Assembly (NCBI GenBank): GCA_964651785.1
Contig: CAZYWJ010000005.1
Span: 35,306-99,305 of the forward strand
From: JAKVAV01 sp964651785
GTDB lineage: Bacteria > Bacteroidota > Bacteroidia > Flavobacteriales_D > Cryomorphaceae
Length of the DNA: 64,000 nt
Reading direction: 5' to 3'
Made by a program: the position numbers and the translations under genes. Below are positions 53,401 through 62,143 of the stretch, one piece after another. The stretch's first letter is position 1; each line of letters starts with the position of its first letter. The notes beneath the pieces are model-generated. The model saw only the letters and a list, made by a program, of their open reading frames with translations, had not been told where the DNA came from and did not search any database.

Positions 53401-55424
53401 TAATCAATGTAGCCACCGATATCGGCCGTTACAAAAGTGTCTTCGATCGAAAAAGCAAAGAGTGCATCTTTGGTAGTCACCTCTGCATCGAGCAGTAAAT
53501 CTGCGTAGCGATAACCGCCGTAATTCAGAGTATCCACCACGAGTTCGGTACAAATACGCGGAACGGAATCGGTGATATCTTGAGAGGTAGCAAAAAGCGA
53601 AAAATCGGCGATGAGCGCTTGTGGCATATTCAAGTATTCGCCGATGCGAAGTTGTTCCGAACCGATATTTACCGTGAGGCCTTGTTTGGCTGCCGCCCAA
53701 CCATCGCCTTTTGCATCCAGTGCAATGGAGCCGAAAGCCGTATTAATTTCGCCGTTCATCTTGGCTCGGTCAGAGTGGTAAAGACCTTGGAAGTTAGCCT
53801 TGAGGTATGCGGGTATTTGAGCAGGATCCGTTCCCGCGTAGGCCAAGAATGGCTGAAGATCTTTTTTCTTGACATCTACCTTGAATTGATTTAAGGTAAG
53901 ATCGCCGGGCCAAAGGCTGTCTCTACCGGCTATCAGATTTGCCTTGAGGCGAATTTGGCTTTGACCCGTTTCCAAAAAAAGCTTTTCCAGATCTACGGCT
54001 TCTTGATTTCCGTTTGCTTCGAGCGAAAGAAAAATATCGGCAGCGGGCAGGGGAAGCGTGTCCATTTCCATCGCTTGGTAAATTCGCTCGATGTCGCTGC
54101 GCGCAATTCGTGTATCGCTGATGGATGCATCGAGATCGGAAAAGCGATTGGCATTGATCAATTCCTCTACGCTGTTATAAGAGAGTAGAGCGTTCAGATT
54201 TATCCGCGACTCACCGTACCGCAAAAAAACGTCGGCTGCTTTGGCTTCAGCCGGTCGAAAGGCAAACTCGCCGCTAAATTCTTTCAGATCGGTGAATTCA
54301 TTGTAAGCGCCCGTCAGAGATTCCATATTTGCTGCAAATCCTTCTGAGCCCATTTCGAGATCTTCAGCCAGTAATTTCAGGTCTCTGAGATGATGCAAGG
54401 TATCCCTTCCGGTAAAGGCTTTTACTTCGATTCCTTCGAGGATGAGTTCGGCCAATGCTACTCGCAGGTCGGGAAAGAAATTTGTGTTTTCGGTATCAGA
54501 AGAGCTTTCGGTTTGAGTTGCTGCCTCGGTCGACTCGGCGGGCAGCGGTATCAGAAAACGGCTATCGGAAAGCGATAGTTCTTCTACCAGGTATCGGTTT
54601 TCATTCAGGTTGATCTCCTCCGTATTCAGGTATAGTTCGCCCAAGCTGAGATTATAGGGATCCTCGGTTCCCATTTTAAGCGCGATGATGGTATTGGATA
54701 CTTCCAAAACTTCCAATCCCAGCTCGGGAAGGACGGTTTCGCCGCTGCTTTCGCTACTCTCTGATGCCGAGATTTGCGCAAAGACATTTGTGTTTTCAAT
54801 GGTGATGCTTTCGGCGAGGTAGGCTTGGTTTTCCAAATCGAGTTCGTCCATGTCCAGCTCAAAAAGCCCCACGTCCAAATCGATGGAATCGCCCGTACTG
54901 CGATCGGCGTAAATAAAGTCTATGGCTTTGAGGTTTAGATCGCCCAGAGAAAAGCCCCAGCCACCCGATGTGGTGTCGGTCGCCGCAGTATCGGTCGCCG
55001 TAGAATCCGTAAACCCCTCCGTGATAAAGTCAAAGTTGAAGCTGCCGTTTTTGTTGACATAAATTTTTCCTTCCACTCCGCTGAGATTGATTTCGTCTAT
55101 GCGGATGGTTTTTGCGAAAAGCATGCGCCAACCCGGAAAGATTTCCAAATCATCGATAAAGGCTAATCGATCTCCCTGCGGGTCGTCGAGCGAGATATCT
55201 TCCAAGCCAATGAAAAAAGGCAGCCGCAAGTCCACCTCGCCGATACTCAGGTTTCCGCCCGTTTTCTCATTGAAGAAAGAAGTACCTTTCTCTACGGCAT
55301 AGTCGTGTACCGCGGGGACCTTCCACACGATGAAAATCAGAAGAAATACAAACAGAAGAATGATAAGAATCCACTTAAAAATCTTTCCGACGACTTTTAA
55401 GGATTTCTTTAAGAATTCTTTCAT
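50439..55424 (-). CDS. tamB: TamB-like translocation/assembly protein (DUF490)
   Basis: 1661 residues. One N-terminal membrane anchor (about 15-35, WILIILLFVFLLIFIVW), then a very long beta-helix-type periplasmic region and the C-terminal TamB/DUF490 domain (about 1280-1620; GNSKLSIDYDRSGTLRFNGVYEV, ATIDFTAIYQQRTSIANLM). It ends in an acidic tail. Thought to span the periplasm as a lipid bridge that works with TamL at the outer membrane. First gene of the tamB-tamL operon; its start is 17 bases from the divergent gene. Confidence 0.93.
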   Translation of the reverse strand: MKEFLKKSLKVVGKIFKWILIILLFVFLLIFIVWKVPAVHDYAVEKGTSFFNEKTGGNLSIGEVDLRLPFFIGLEDISLDDPQGDRLAFIDDLEIFPGWRMLFAKTIRIDEINLSGVEGKIYVNKNGSFNFDFITEGFTDSTATDTAATDTTSGGWGFSLGDLNLKAIDFIYADRSTGDSIDLDVGLFELDMDELDLENQAYLAESITIENTNVFAQISASESSESSGETVLPELGLEVLEVSNTIIALKMGTEDPYNLSLGELYLNTEEINLNENRYLVEELSLSDSRFLIPLPAESTEAATQTESSSDTENTNFFPDLRVALAELILEGIEVKAFTGRDTLHHLRDLKLLAEDLEMGSEGFAANMESLTGAYNEFTDLKEFSGEFAFRPAEAKAADVFLRYGESRINLNALLSYNSVEELINANRFSDLDASISDTRIARSDIERIYQAMEMDTLPLPAADIFLSLEANGNQEAVDLEKLFLETGQSQIRLKANLIAGRDSLWPGDLTLNQFKVDVKKKDLQPFLAYAGTDPAQIPAYLKANFQGLYHSDRAKMNGEINTAFGSIALDAKGDGWAAAKQGLTVNIGSEQLRIGEYLNMPQALIADFSLFATSQDITDSVPRICTELVVDTLNYGGYRYADLLLDAEVTTKDALFAFSIEDTFVTADIGGYIDYADDLYASVTGQIDGVDLQGLDYAKKDIRGTLDFQAQYKQDSAITDAYASINDILFVKEGERYSFQPITASFYTCPDSTAAHVTAGFLQLNSVSNRGIDSLTSAIAEVVARGQNRSVMDTSAYWRADLKTDNLDEIGELFLPALTEFKPSSAKIDFSAKNNTLMAEALFPGITYGSISLDSLTINSNDTDSGTVRQIHIDRVAFDTLALRSLDLSAERTGKGADLLLTINPDTASNYYRIGAVLKADSIYLRNGYTLQFNDTLVLNGKKWNYDEQCCIRSTDDGLNLEAFRLFRNEQSIRLEKSGDSSPLVLEAENFPIRSIVGMFNTETDLLSGALFGELSLNNDGSFEGDGYINDWKVSGADFGKLTWEASKQESAFRTKIHNQGDQVDFVIEGDIIPRNDTISELDLTFQLNRFELKTLENLLNNSISEAGGSLEGEIAIGGTTLNPELDGSIGFRDVALQPKVSRAKYFIKNDELVIKPGELRLNNFTLQDENNSNLTLDGTIKHDNFTNPKMDMSIEGEDFMLVDLAESADLGIYGKLVADLDLKIEGDMMAPTVTADIRINKPTDISYVVSTSVDREAFEESLVVWTNFEEDPEYEILTREKKETEETGNFLLNNPKVKGTLNIDESAVFQVMIDTTTGDYLQIRGNSKLSIDYDRSGTLRFNGVYEVADGFYQLSFYNVVKKRFDFKKGSKLVWNGEPTNATIDFTAIYQQRTSIANLMLTDPNATYETAYNQQLPFLVLLNINGMLLEPEISFGIELAEEAQGALNGSVQARLNDLESNESNLNKQVFALLVLNSFLPQDGGSSNNNLVANQARNSASQILTNQLNTLSDKYVKGIDINFDLNSYGGSAGEGNTDLSVNVAKSFADNRIIVKVGSTIALEQDNARTAQSQQVLTNVEVEYLITPDGRYRLIAFSKTDLEDIVIGRITRSGGGFVFQKDFDRFRYLFDPAKTEEEQKKQESGDENSEKESGETVEQEEVK

Positions 55425-55440
55425 TTAGTTTTGCTTGCGA

Positions 55441-56940
55441 ATGGGCGGGCAAATGATGCGCCAAAAAGTGGTGAAAAATACGAACTTTTCAAGGGTTGCA
55501 AGGCCATGGGTTCTGATGCTCTTTGCATTTCTATGTGCGATCGGGGTGCACGTAGCCAATCGGTATTATTTACAAATTGATAACCCTACGTCACTACGCG
55601 AAGGGATTTCCGTAATCACTTCAGATGACCCGTCTTATCTGAGGCCCGGGCTCAACTTTTTAGAATCGGGAGAGTGGAAAGATTCGGGTAGGGGGCAGGG
55701 CGCATACGTTCGTCGATCTCCCGGCTACGGTATGCTCTACACTTTCTTCGTTTTCATTTTCGGTGAAAAATCGGGTTTGGGAGCATTGGTTCTGTTTCAA
55801 CTGGTACTGTGGAGTTTTGCCGTTGGGGTTATTCCCGATCTCGCAAGGAGCTTGGGATTGAACAGAAAGTTAGCCGGTCTTTCGGGTTTTTTCATCGCAG
55901 CCATGCCGATGTTCTATGGTTTTCTCAGCTACACCCTTACTGAGGCACTCACTCCTGCATTGGTGATTTTTTTCTACACCCTCTTTTTTCGAGGTGTGAG
56001 AGGTAGCGAGAAGTCACTGTGGCTTTCGGGAATCGTTTTGGGATTTGCCATTTTGATCAGACCCGCACTTTTGCTCTTGATACTTTCCTATTTGCCGATG
56101 GTTGGCATTTTGCGACAGAGGCTCGTACCGATTCTTCTACTCTCCATAGTGCCTATGATATTATGGCAAGTGCGCGTTTATCGATTAACCGAGAGGGTAG
56201 ATCTTCACCCCATCTACCATTCTGATGCGCCCGACCTGTATCGACCGCTTCATAGTGCAGTTTGGGATTTCCATAAAATGACGGGGCAGTCGGGACAGAC
56301 GTTTCACACTTCCATGAATTTACTGTGGGAAGCAGCAAGGGGAGAAGTAAATGAGGATTATGCCAAATCCGTAGTTATCGGGTCTATCGACCGAAGTGCA
56401 TCACTGACCTTAGACAGCCTGGTCTTGAGGAAAGCCTACAGCCGATACATTGACGTGTTGCGACAGCAAATGCCTTATTTTGATGGCAATCGCGCCATCG
56501 ATCGGGAGCTCCAAGGCGAGGCTGAGTTGATTGTGACCTTCGATTCGCTTCATCGTGAATACACTAGGGGAAACTTTGTGAGAGCTTGGATCATCGCGCC
56601 GATACAGGTAGCCGGAGATATTATTTTGCACAGCAATCTCTCACCCTATCTGTTTCAGAAGGCATGGCGAGGCAATCTTTTTATCGAAGGGCTGCGATGG
56701 CTCTCCTTATTCGTGCACGTCTTCATATTTGCGATGACTTTTTTGTTTTTTTCGCGAAAGCAAACCGGAGAAACATGGGCGGTAAGGCTGCCTTTTCTGC
56801 TCTTTTTTCTCTACCTGGTATTTATTCAGCGGGGAATAGAAGAGCGATATATGTTGCCTTTTTTGGTACCGATGTTTTTAGTGGGGTTGCAATTGATTGG
56901 GTATAGCGGACTTTCTGAAAGGTTGCGAAGAGAGAAATAG
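55441..56940 (+). CDS. Multi-pass membrane protein, GT-C-like glycosyltransferase fold
   Basis: About 499 residues from ATG 55441 (55453 is also possible). At least nine transmembrane helices. The first periplasmic loop has SDDPSYLRPGLNFLESGEW, the acidic pair seen in GT-C enzymes that use polyprenyl-phosphate sugars. The last loop ends IQRGIEERYMLPFLVPMFLV. The sugar and acceptor are unknown. Transcribed divergently from tamB across only 16 bases, so their promoters must overlap. Confidence 0.7.
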   Translation: MGGQMMRQKVVKNTNFSRVARPWVLMLFAFLCAIGVHVANRYYLQIDNPTSLREGISVITSDDPSYLRPGLNFLESGEWKDSGRGQGAYVRRSPGYGMLYTFFVFIFGEKSGLGALVLFQLVLWSFAVGVIPDLARSLGLNRKLAGLSGFFIAAMPMFYGFLSYTLTEALTPALVIFFYTLFFRGVRGSEKSLWLSGIVLGFAILIRPALLLLILSYLPMVGILRQRLVPILLLSIVPMILWQVRVYRLTERVDLHPIYHSDAPDLYRPLHSAVWDFHKMTGQSGQTFHTSMNLLWEAARGEVNEDYAKSVVIGSIDRSASLTLDSLVLRKAYSRYIDVLRQQMPYFDGNRAIDRELQGEAELIVTFDSLHREYTRGNFVRAWIIAPIQVAGDIILHSNLSPYLFQKAWRGNLFIEGLRWLSLFVHVFIFAMTFLFFSRKQTGETWAVRLPFLLFFLYLVFIQRGIEERYMLPFLVPMFLVGLQLIGYSGLSERLRREK

Positions 56941-57026
56941 GGTCTTGCATCAATTATCTTTCCTGAACCGTGAAGTTTCATATCTTCAAATTTCTCTTTC
57001 TTTATTCTTTACCTACAAAGAAACCC

Positions 57027-57608
57027 ATGAAAAGCATTGCCGTATTCTGTGCCTCTTCCCGAGGAAATTCTGAATTGTACTATGGAGCAGCTCGCGCAGC
57101 GGGGCAGAAGCTTGCCGATGAAGGTATTCGAGTGGTCTTCGGCGGTTCCAAGTTGGGATTGATGGGTGCCGTAGCAGACGGAGCCTTAGATGGAGGCGGG
57201 GAGGTTATAGGGGTATTGCCTCACTTCATGCGAAAAAAGGAACTGGAACATAATGGCCTTTCCGAGTTGATTTACGTAGAATCGATGCACGAAAGGAAAC
57301 TCACCATGCATGAGTTGAGCGATGGAGTTATTGCCCTGCCGGGTGGCTTCGGCACTTTCGAAGAGTTGTTTGAAATGCTGACATGGGCGCAATTGGGACT
57401 TCATTCGAAACCCATGGGTATTTTTAATATTGAGGGCTACTACAACAAACTTTTGGAAATGTTTGATCATATGACCGAAGCAGGTTTGCTGCGAAATAGT
57501 TGCAAGGAGATGGTTTTGACCTCCGACGATTTACCCGATTTATTGGAGAAAATGCGTAACTATCAGTCTCCTTCCTCGGCCCCGGAGATGTTGGAAGAGC
57601 AAACGTGA
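57027..57608 (+). CDS. LOG-family protein (nucleoside 5'-monophosphate phosphoribohydrolase)
   Basis: 193 residues, ATG at 57027 (MKSIAVFCASSRGN); an open frame from 56970 adds an unlikely leader. Rossmann fold with VFGGSKLGLMGAVADGAL and PGGFGTFEELFEMLTWAQLG, the PGGxGTxxE signature of cytokinin-activating LOG enzymes. In bacteria these cleave AMP-type nucleotides to the base and ribose 5-phosphate. Confidence 0.9.
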   Translation: MKSIAVFCASSRGNSELYYGAARAAGQKLADEGIRVVFGGSKLGLMGAVADGALDGGGEVIGVLPHFMRKKELEHNGLSELIYVESMHERKLTMHELSDGVIALPGGFGTFEELFEMLTWAQLGLHSKPMGIFNIEGYYNKLLEMFDHMTEAGLLRNSCKEMVLTSDDLPDLLEKMRNYQSPSSAPEMLEEQT

Positions 57609-57763
57609 TTCACCGGCTGACAGATTAGAACTTTCATTTTATTATTCATTCCTCTACAATCAGGCCTCTTTCGTCCTGCCCGATACCTGATATTTAATGT
57701 TTTTTGTTTGGACTGAATGCTCAATACTAATTGCTCACTACTCGATTCCACATAACTAAATAC

Positions 57764-57771
57764 TACCTTTG
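57764..57771 (+). promoter_or_regulatory. -7 box TACCTTTG upstream of gcvT
   Basis: Matches TAnnTTTG and ends 17 bases before the gcvT ATG at 57789. Confidence 0.5.
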
Positions 57772-57788
57772 CCGCGAAAATCGACCGG

Positions 57789-58874
57789 ATGAAAAAAACT
57801 GCATTATACGATAAGCACATTGCCCTCGGAGCCAAAATGGTTCCCTTTGCGGGTTATGAAATGCCCGTGCAATACACGGGTGTAAACGACGAGCATCGAA
57901 ACGTGAGAGAAGCCGCGGGAATGTTTGACGTCTCGCACATGGGCGAATTCTTCGTCAGAGGCGAAAACGCACTCGAATTCCTGCAATGGGTTACGAGCAA
58001 CGACGTTTCAAAATTATTTCCCGGCAAGGTGCAATACACCTGTTTGCCCAACGGCAAAGGTGGAATAGTAGATGACTTGCTCGTTTACTGTATTTCTGAA
58101 ACGGAATACATGCTGGTGGTGAATGCTTCAAATATTGAAAAGGATTGGAATTGGCTTCAAAGCCAAAACAAAGTAGGGGCGGAGATGGAAGATGTGAGCG
58201 ATCACTATTCACTCTTGGCCGTGCAAGGACCCAAGGCCATCGAGGCTTTACAAACGCTTACGGAGGTAAACCTTTCTGAAATGGGCTACTACACCTTCAC
58301 CGCCGACCAAATGGGTGGAGTAGATGATGTGATCATTTCGGCTACGGGTTACACCGGCGCCGGTGGATTTGAACTATATGTACCAAATGAGCAGGCGGCC
58401 GAGCTCTGGGACGCCGTTCTCAAGGCAGGCGAATCCGTCGGTATGAAGCCGGCAGGTCTGGCCGCTCGGGATACGTTGCGTCTGGAGATGGGTTTTTGCC
58501 TTTACGGCAATGATATTGATGAAACCACTTCTCCGATTGAAGCAGGTCTGGGCTGGATCACCAAATTCACAAAAGACTTTGTGGATAGGGAGCGCTTGCA
58601 GAAGCAGAAGGAAGAAGGAACCGACCGAAAATTGGTAGGTTTTGAAATGATCGATCGCGGCATACCCCGAAAAGATTACGAAATTGTGAATGCCGAAGGA
58701 GATAAAATTGGTGTGGTGACATCGGGTACCATGAGTCCATCTTTGGGTAGCGCCATAGGTTTAGGCTACGTGGCCAATGACTTTAAATCTCCTGAAACTG
58801 ATATTTTCATTCAAGTGAGAAATAAGAATTTGAAGGCCAAAGTGGTCAAACTCCCTTTTTATAAGAATGCCTGA
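57789..58874 (+). CDS. gcvT: Glycine cleavage system aminomethyltransferase
   Basis: 361 residues. T-protein of glycine cleavage: moves the methylene group to tetrahydrofolate and releases ammonia. Conserved segments include MPVQYTGVNDEHRNVREAAGMFDVSHMGEF, QGPKAIEALQ, TGYTGAGGFELYVPNE and RDTLRLEMGFCLYGNDIDE (folate-site region). It has its own -7 box. The comB gene starts 8 bases before its stop. Confidence 0.97.
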   Translation: MKKTALYDKHIALGAKMVPFAGYEMPVQYTGVNDEHRNVREAAGMFDVSHMGEFFVRGENALEFLQWVTSNDVSKLFPGKVQYTCLPNGKGGIVDDLLVYCISETEYMLVVNASNIEKDWNWLQSQNKVGAEMEDVSDHYSLLAVQGPKAIEALQTLTEVNLSEMGYYTFTADQMGGVDDVIISATGYTGAGGFELYVPNEQAAELWDAVLKAGESVGMKPAGLAARDTLRLEMGFCLYGNDIDETTSPIEAGLGWITKFTKDFVDRERLQKQKEEGTDRKLVGFEMIDRGIPRKDYEIVNAEGDKIGVVTSGTMSPSLGSAIGLGYVANDFKSPETDIFIQVRNKNLKAKVVKLPFYKNA

Positions 58875-59598
58875 GAAGAATAGAGTAGAAGTGTGCTTCT
58901 CTCCCGAGGAGTTTGATTTGTACAAACAAGAGTATACCACGGTGGTGGCCATTGACGTGTTGCGCGCCACCAGCGCCATCTGTACGGCTTTCGACAATGG
59001 TGCGGCCAAGATGATACCCGTAAGTTCGGTGAAAGAGGCGCAGGCTTTTAAAGACGAAGGATACTTGGTAGGAGCGGAGCGCAATGGGGAGATTGTGGAG
59101 GGTTTCGATTTCGGAAATTCGCCTTACAGTTACATGGGCGATTTGGTGAAAGGAAAAACATTGGTGCTGACAACGACCAACGGAACGAAGGCCATAAACC
59201 GAGCCGCTAAAACGCACGAAGTATTGGTGGGTTCTTTACTTAACCTTCAGTCCGTCATTGATTACCTCAGTAAATATCCGACGGATGTATTGTTGCTGGC
59301 CTCCGGTTGGCAAGGAAAGTTCAACTTGGAAGATAGCATCTGCGCGGGCGCTATAACCGAAGCACTTTTGGAGACGGGCGATTACATGAGCGATGAAGAC
59401 TCAACCATTGCCTCACTTTTTCTGTTCAGACAAGCGAGAGACAATTATTTCGGTTTTCTGAAGGCGTCTTCTCACCGAAGAAGATTGAGAAAGTTGAACT
59501 TGAATGAAGACATTAAGTATTGTCTCACGCCAAATCAAACTCGCGTAATACCCGTTTATCGGGATGGCGCTTTAGTGAAAATGGAAGGATGGGAATAG
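58867..59598 (+). CDS. 2-phosphosulfolactate phosphatase (ComB family)
   Basis: 243 residues. ComB pattern: VAIDVLRATSAICTAFDNGA, GAERNGEIVEGFDFGNSP, LVLTTTNGTKAI and LLASGWQGKFNLEDSICAGA. The family dephosphorylates 2-phosphosulfolactate in coenzyme M synthesis in archaea; in bacteria it probably acts on sulfolactate or related phosphates. Overlaps gcvT by 8 bases and yggS by 10, so the three are one transcript. Confidence 0.9.
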   Translation: MPEKNRVEVCFSPEEFDLYKQEYTTVVAIDVLRATSAICTAFDNGAAKMIPVSSVKEAQAFKDEGYLVGAERNGEIVEGFDFGNSPYSYMGDLVKGKTLVLTTTNGTKAINRAAKTHEVLVGSLLNLQSVIDYLSKYPTDVLLLASGWQGKFNLEDSICAGAITEALLETGDYMSDEDSTIASLFLFRQARDNYFGFLKASSHRRRLRKLNLNEDIKYCLTPNQTRVIPVYRDGALVKMEGWE

Positions 59599-60245
59599 CC
59601 GAAAACGTAGCCAAAATAAAAGAAGAGTTGGGAGCTGGTGTCACTTTGGTAGCCGTCTCGAAATATAGCTCCGATGAAGCCGTGCAAGAAGCATACGATG
59701 CGGGCTTACGCAATTTTGGTGAAAATAAGGCACAGGATGTGACTGCCCGTCAGGAACGTTTTCCCGAGGATGTTCGCTGGCATTTTATCGGTCACCTGCA
59801 GCGAAATAAGGTGAAGTACATTGCTCCGTTTGTGTACCTCATTCACTCCGTAGATAGCTTGAAACTCTTGAAAGAAATAAACAAGCGGGCGAAAAATGGA
59901 GAGAGGGTGATTCCCGTTTTATTGCAAGTGCACATCGCTAAAGAAGAGTCGAAATTCGGTTTGGACGAGAAGGAATTGGAAGAACTCTTGAGTTCCGACC
60001 TGCTACCTGCTCTAAAAAACATCAGAGTGGAAGGCCTTATGGGAATGGCTACCAATACCGAAAACGAAGAAACGATCAGGAGAGAATTTAAAAGTCTGAA
60101 GGCTGATTTTGATCGATTGGCTAAAGCTGAAACTCCCGAAAACGTACAGATGAAGACCCTCAGTATGGGGATGAGTAATGATTATCAAATCGCGGTAGAA
60201 TGCGGTTCGACGATGGTGCGAATTGGTTCTGCCGTGTTCAATTAG
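59589..60245 (+). CDS. YggS-family PLP homeostasis protein
   Basis: 218 residues, ATG 59589 (MGIAENVAKIKEELG). PLP-binding Lys in VAVSKYSSD, then FGENKAQDV, WHFIGHLQRNKVKY, HSVDSLKLLKEI, and SMGMSNDYQIAVECGSTMVRIGSAVF at the end. Single-domain PLP carrier that buffers pyridoxal phosphate. Third gene of the gcvT-comB-yggS run; glycine cleavage needs PLP, so grouping is reasonable. Confidence 0.95.
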   Translation: MGIAENVAKIKEELGAGVTLVAVSKYSSDEAVQEAYDAGLRNFGENKAQDVTARQERFPEDVRWHFIGHLQRNKVKYIAPFVYLIHSVDSLKLLKEINKRAKNGERVIPVLLQVHIAKEESKFGLDEKELEELLSSDLLPALKNIRVEGLMGMATNTENEETIRREFKSLKADFDRLAKAETPENVQMKTLSMGMSNDYQIAVECGSTMVRIGSAVFN

Positions 60246-60393
60246 TGTCTGTCTAAATGGCTCTTTATCATCGTTCCACTTGTTTTAAAATCAGTTATTG
60301 ATATCAGTCAACGCCTTAATTTTAAAACTACGTGCGCCTTGCTAATGAACCCTTTAGATCAGACATAAATTAATGTTATAGAAGATAGAAGAT

Positions 60394-61082
60394 ATGTCAA
60401 CCGTAAAAAATAAAAAAGTAGAGGCCTTGATGAGTCTCTTGCATTCGACAAAATCGACGGAGGTAATCTCGGCGCTGAAAAAAATTCCTGAGCAAGGAAA
60501 TGCCACTTTGGTGAAGCCGCTGCTTCGAGCGTATTTGGCTTGGCCCGATGAGGCGGACATTCAAGCGAGAATTGAGAAAATTCTCGGTGAGCTAAAAACG
60601 CAAGAGGCCGTACCCGAATTGATCAGCGCCTTGGAAGAGGATGAATTTGAATCGCTACGCGCCATGATTATTTCCGTTTTTTGGCACGCCGGTATTTATC
60701 CCTCTGATGAGTTGGATATACTGATCAGACACGCCATTCGCGGCGACTATATGGTAGCCGTTGAAGTAGTGACTGTGGCAGAAAACTCTGATGTTTTTAC
60801 CGATCCCGACTTGGTGCAGCAATACATGCTCGACATTGATGAATTTTTGGATGAACATCCCGACGCACCGCATGCTACCGTTTTAAATCAACTTAAATCC
60901 NNNNNNNNNNNNNNNNNNNNNNNNNNNNNNNNNNNNNNNNNNNNNNNNNNNNNNNNNNNNNNNNNNNNNNNNNNNNNNNNNNNNNNNNNNNNNNNNNNNN
61001 TTTGGATGAACATCCCGACGCACCGCATGCTACCGTTTTAAATCAACTTAAATCCGTTTTAAAAAATCAATACAATCTTTAG
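60394..61082 (+). CDS. HEAT-like repeat protein (interrupted by an assembly gap)
   Basis: With the N gap closed by its 55-bp overlap the frame runs 169 codons to LKS and continues VLKNQYNL to TAG at 61080-61082, giving 177 residues. Without closure the frame appears to run into another reading. Helical hairpins (VISALKKIPEQGNATLVKPLLRAYL, AVPELISALEEDEFESLRAMIISVFW) suggest HEAT-type repeats for protein contacts. The next gene's ATG follows the TAG directly, so they are coupled. Confidence 0.8.
60901..61000. other. Assembly gap (100 N) with identical 55-bp flanks
   Basis: Bases 60846-60900 and 61001-61055 are identical over 55 bases. Overlap closure restores the HEAT-like frame to a natural stop beside the next start codon, which supports this join. 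Confidence 0.92.
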
Positions 61083-61865
61083 ATGATGAGAATTTCATTA
61101 GTTATTGCTCTGTTCGGCTTGATGAGCTGCACGGATTCCGATACAAGCCAAAGTGGCGAGAAATCGGAGAAGTTGCCCGCTTATGAGTTGAGTTACGAGG
61201 AATACTCGGCTACTGAAGAGGGTTGTGACGGCACGGAATGCACCGAGGTGCACATTGTCGTGCCCGTTTTAACGGGAGGCGATTCAACTATTGCCGACCA
61301 AATTAGCAGAAAGATAGAAGATCAATACCGCCAGTTGATAAAATCGCGACTGCCCGAACCGAAATCTACCGGCTCGTGGGAATCATTGGCGGCAAGCTTT
61401 ATTGAGGGCTATGAGTTATTTAAAATGGAGTTTCCGGATGATCCTACCGCCTGGTATCTTTACCTTGACGGAAAGGAATCAACCATACTCGGCGACTCCG
61501 TGCTGACCACTGTTGTAGACGATAGCGAATTTATGGGTGGGGCGCATGGCAATACGGCTACCTTGATTCAATCATACAGTTTAAAAGACGGTGAGCGAAT
61601 AGATTTGGTGAGCCGATACGGGGATAAGCTGAAAAAAGTGGCCGAGCGAAAGTTCAGAGAGCAGCATTCGCTTTCGGCAAATGAAGATTTGAACGAGGCG
61701 GGTTTTATTTTTCCCGAAGAGGGTTTTATCCTGCCTGATAATATTGGTTACACGACGGAAGGATTGACGCTCGTTTACAATCCATATGAAGTAGCGCCTT
61801 ATTCTACGGGAGCCATTGTCGTAAACATTTCTCTTTCTGAATTGGAATCGACGAAAGAGGTTTGA
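61083..61865 (+). CDS. DUF3298-type lipoprotein
   Basis: 260 residues. Lipobox LMSC (Cys near 16) and an N-terminal DUF4163-like region, then DUF3298 with FMGGAHGN and LTLVYNPYEVAPYSTGAIVV, as in RsiV-related periplasmic proteins and PdaC deacetylase appendages. Function in Bacteroidota is unknown. A pair of ECTE/DGTECTE cysteines may form a disulfide. Starts right after the HEAT-like gene stop. Confidence 0.85.
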   Translation: MMRISLVIALFGLMSCTDSDTSQSGEKSEKLPAYELSYEEYSATEEGCDGTECTEVHIVVPVLTGGDSTIADQISRKIEDQYRQLIKSRLPEPKSTGSWESLAASFIEGYELFKMEFPDDPTAWYLYLDGKESTILGDSVLTTVVDDSEFMGGAHGNTATLIQSYSLKDGERIDLVSRYGDKLKKVAERKFREQHSLSANEDLNEAGFIFPEEGFILPDNIGYTTEGLTLVYNPYEVAPYSTGAIVVNISLSELESTKEV

Positions 61866-61875
61866 TTTAATTGAC

Positions 61876-61883
61876 TACATTTG
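61876..61883 (+). promoter_or_regulatory. -7 box TACATTTG, orphan
   Basis: Exact TAnnTTTG match located 11 bases after the DUF3298 stop, with no gene downstream on the plus strand before a terminator at 61968-61998. Confidence 0.45.
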
Positions 61884-61889
61884 CACTTC

Positions 61890-61998
61890 CGAATTTTTTT
61901 GTGTGAGCGATTTACATCTTATTGATTAATAGCCTGTAAAGAATTTGGATTGAACAATTATATCGTTGAGAAGCCCCGTATTTCGGGGCTTTTCTGTT
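61890..61998 (+). ncRNA. Candidate small RNA between a -7 box and a terminator
   Basis: About 105 bases without an ORF, starting after TACATTTG and ending in a strong hairpin. An inner pairing TTTACA/TGTAAA (about 61911-61940) adds structure. It could also be a late 3' UTR of the DUF3298 gene. Confidence 0.35.
61968..61998 (+). terminator. Rho-independent terminator
   Basis: GAGAAGCCCCG, 5-base loop, CGGGGCTTTTC followed by TGTTTT. Confidence 0.88.
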
Positions 61999-62071
61999 TT
62001 AGATTTTGATGGTTCGGTTATGCAGTGGTTTTGCCGGAGGTGCAATGCAAATATTGAGCTTTATAGACAGA

Positions 62072-62107
62072 CCAAAAAAACGCCCGAGCGCTAGCTCAGG
62101 CGTTTCT
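62072..62107 (-). terminator. Rho-independent terminator of the FN3 gene
   Basis: AAACGCC.GAGC and GCTC.GGCGTTT arms with one mismatch and an AAAAAAA run that reads as T on the minus strand. It lies 37 bases after the FN3 gene stop. Confidence 0.85.
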
Positions 62108-62143
62108 GTCCATACCGACATACAGCTTAAGGGGGTAGTAATG

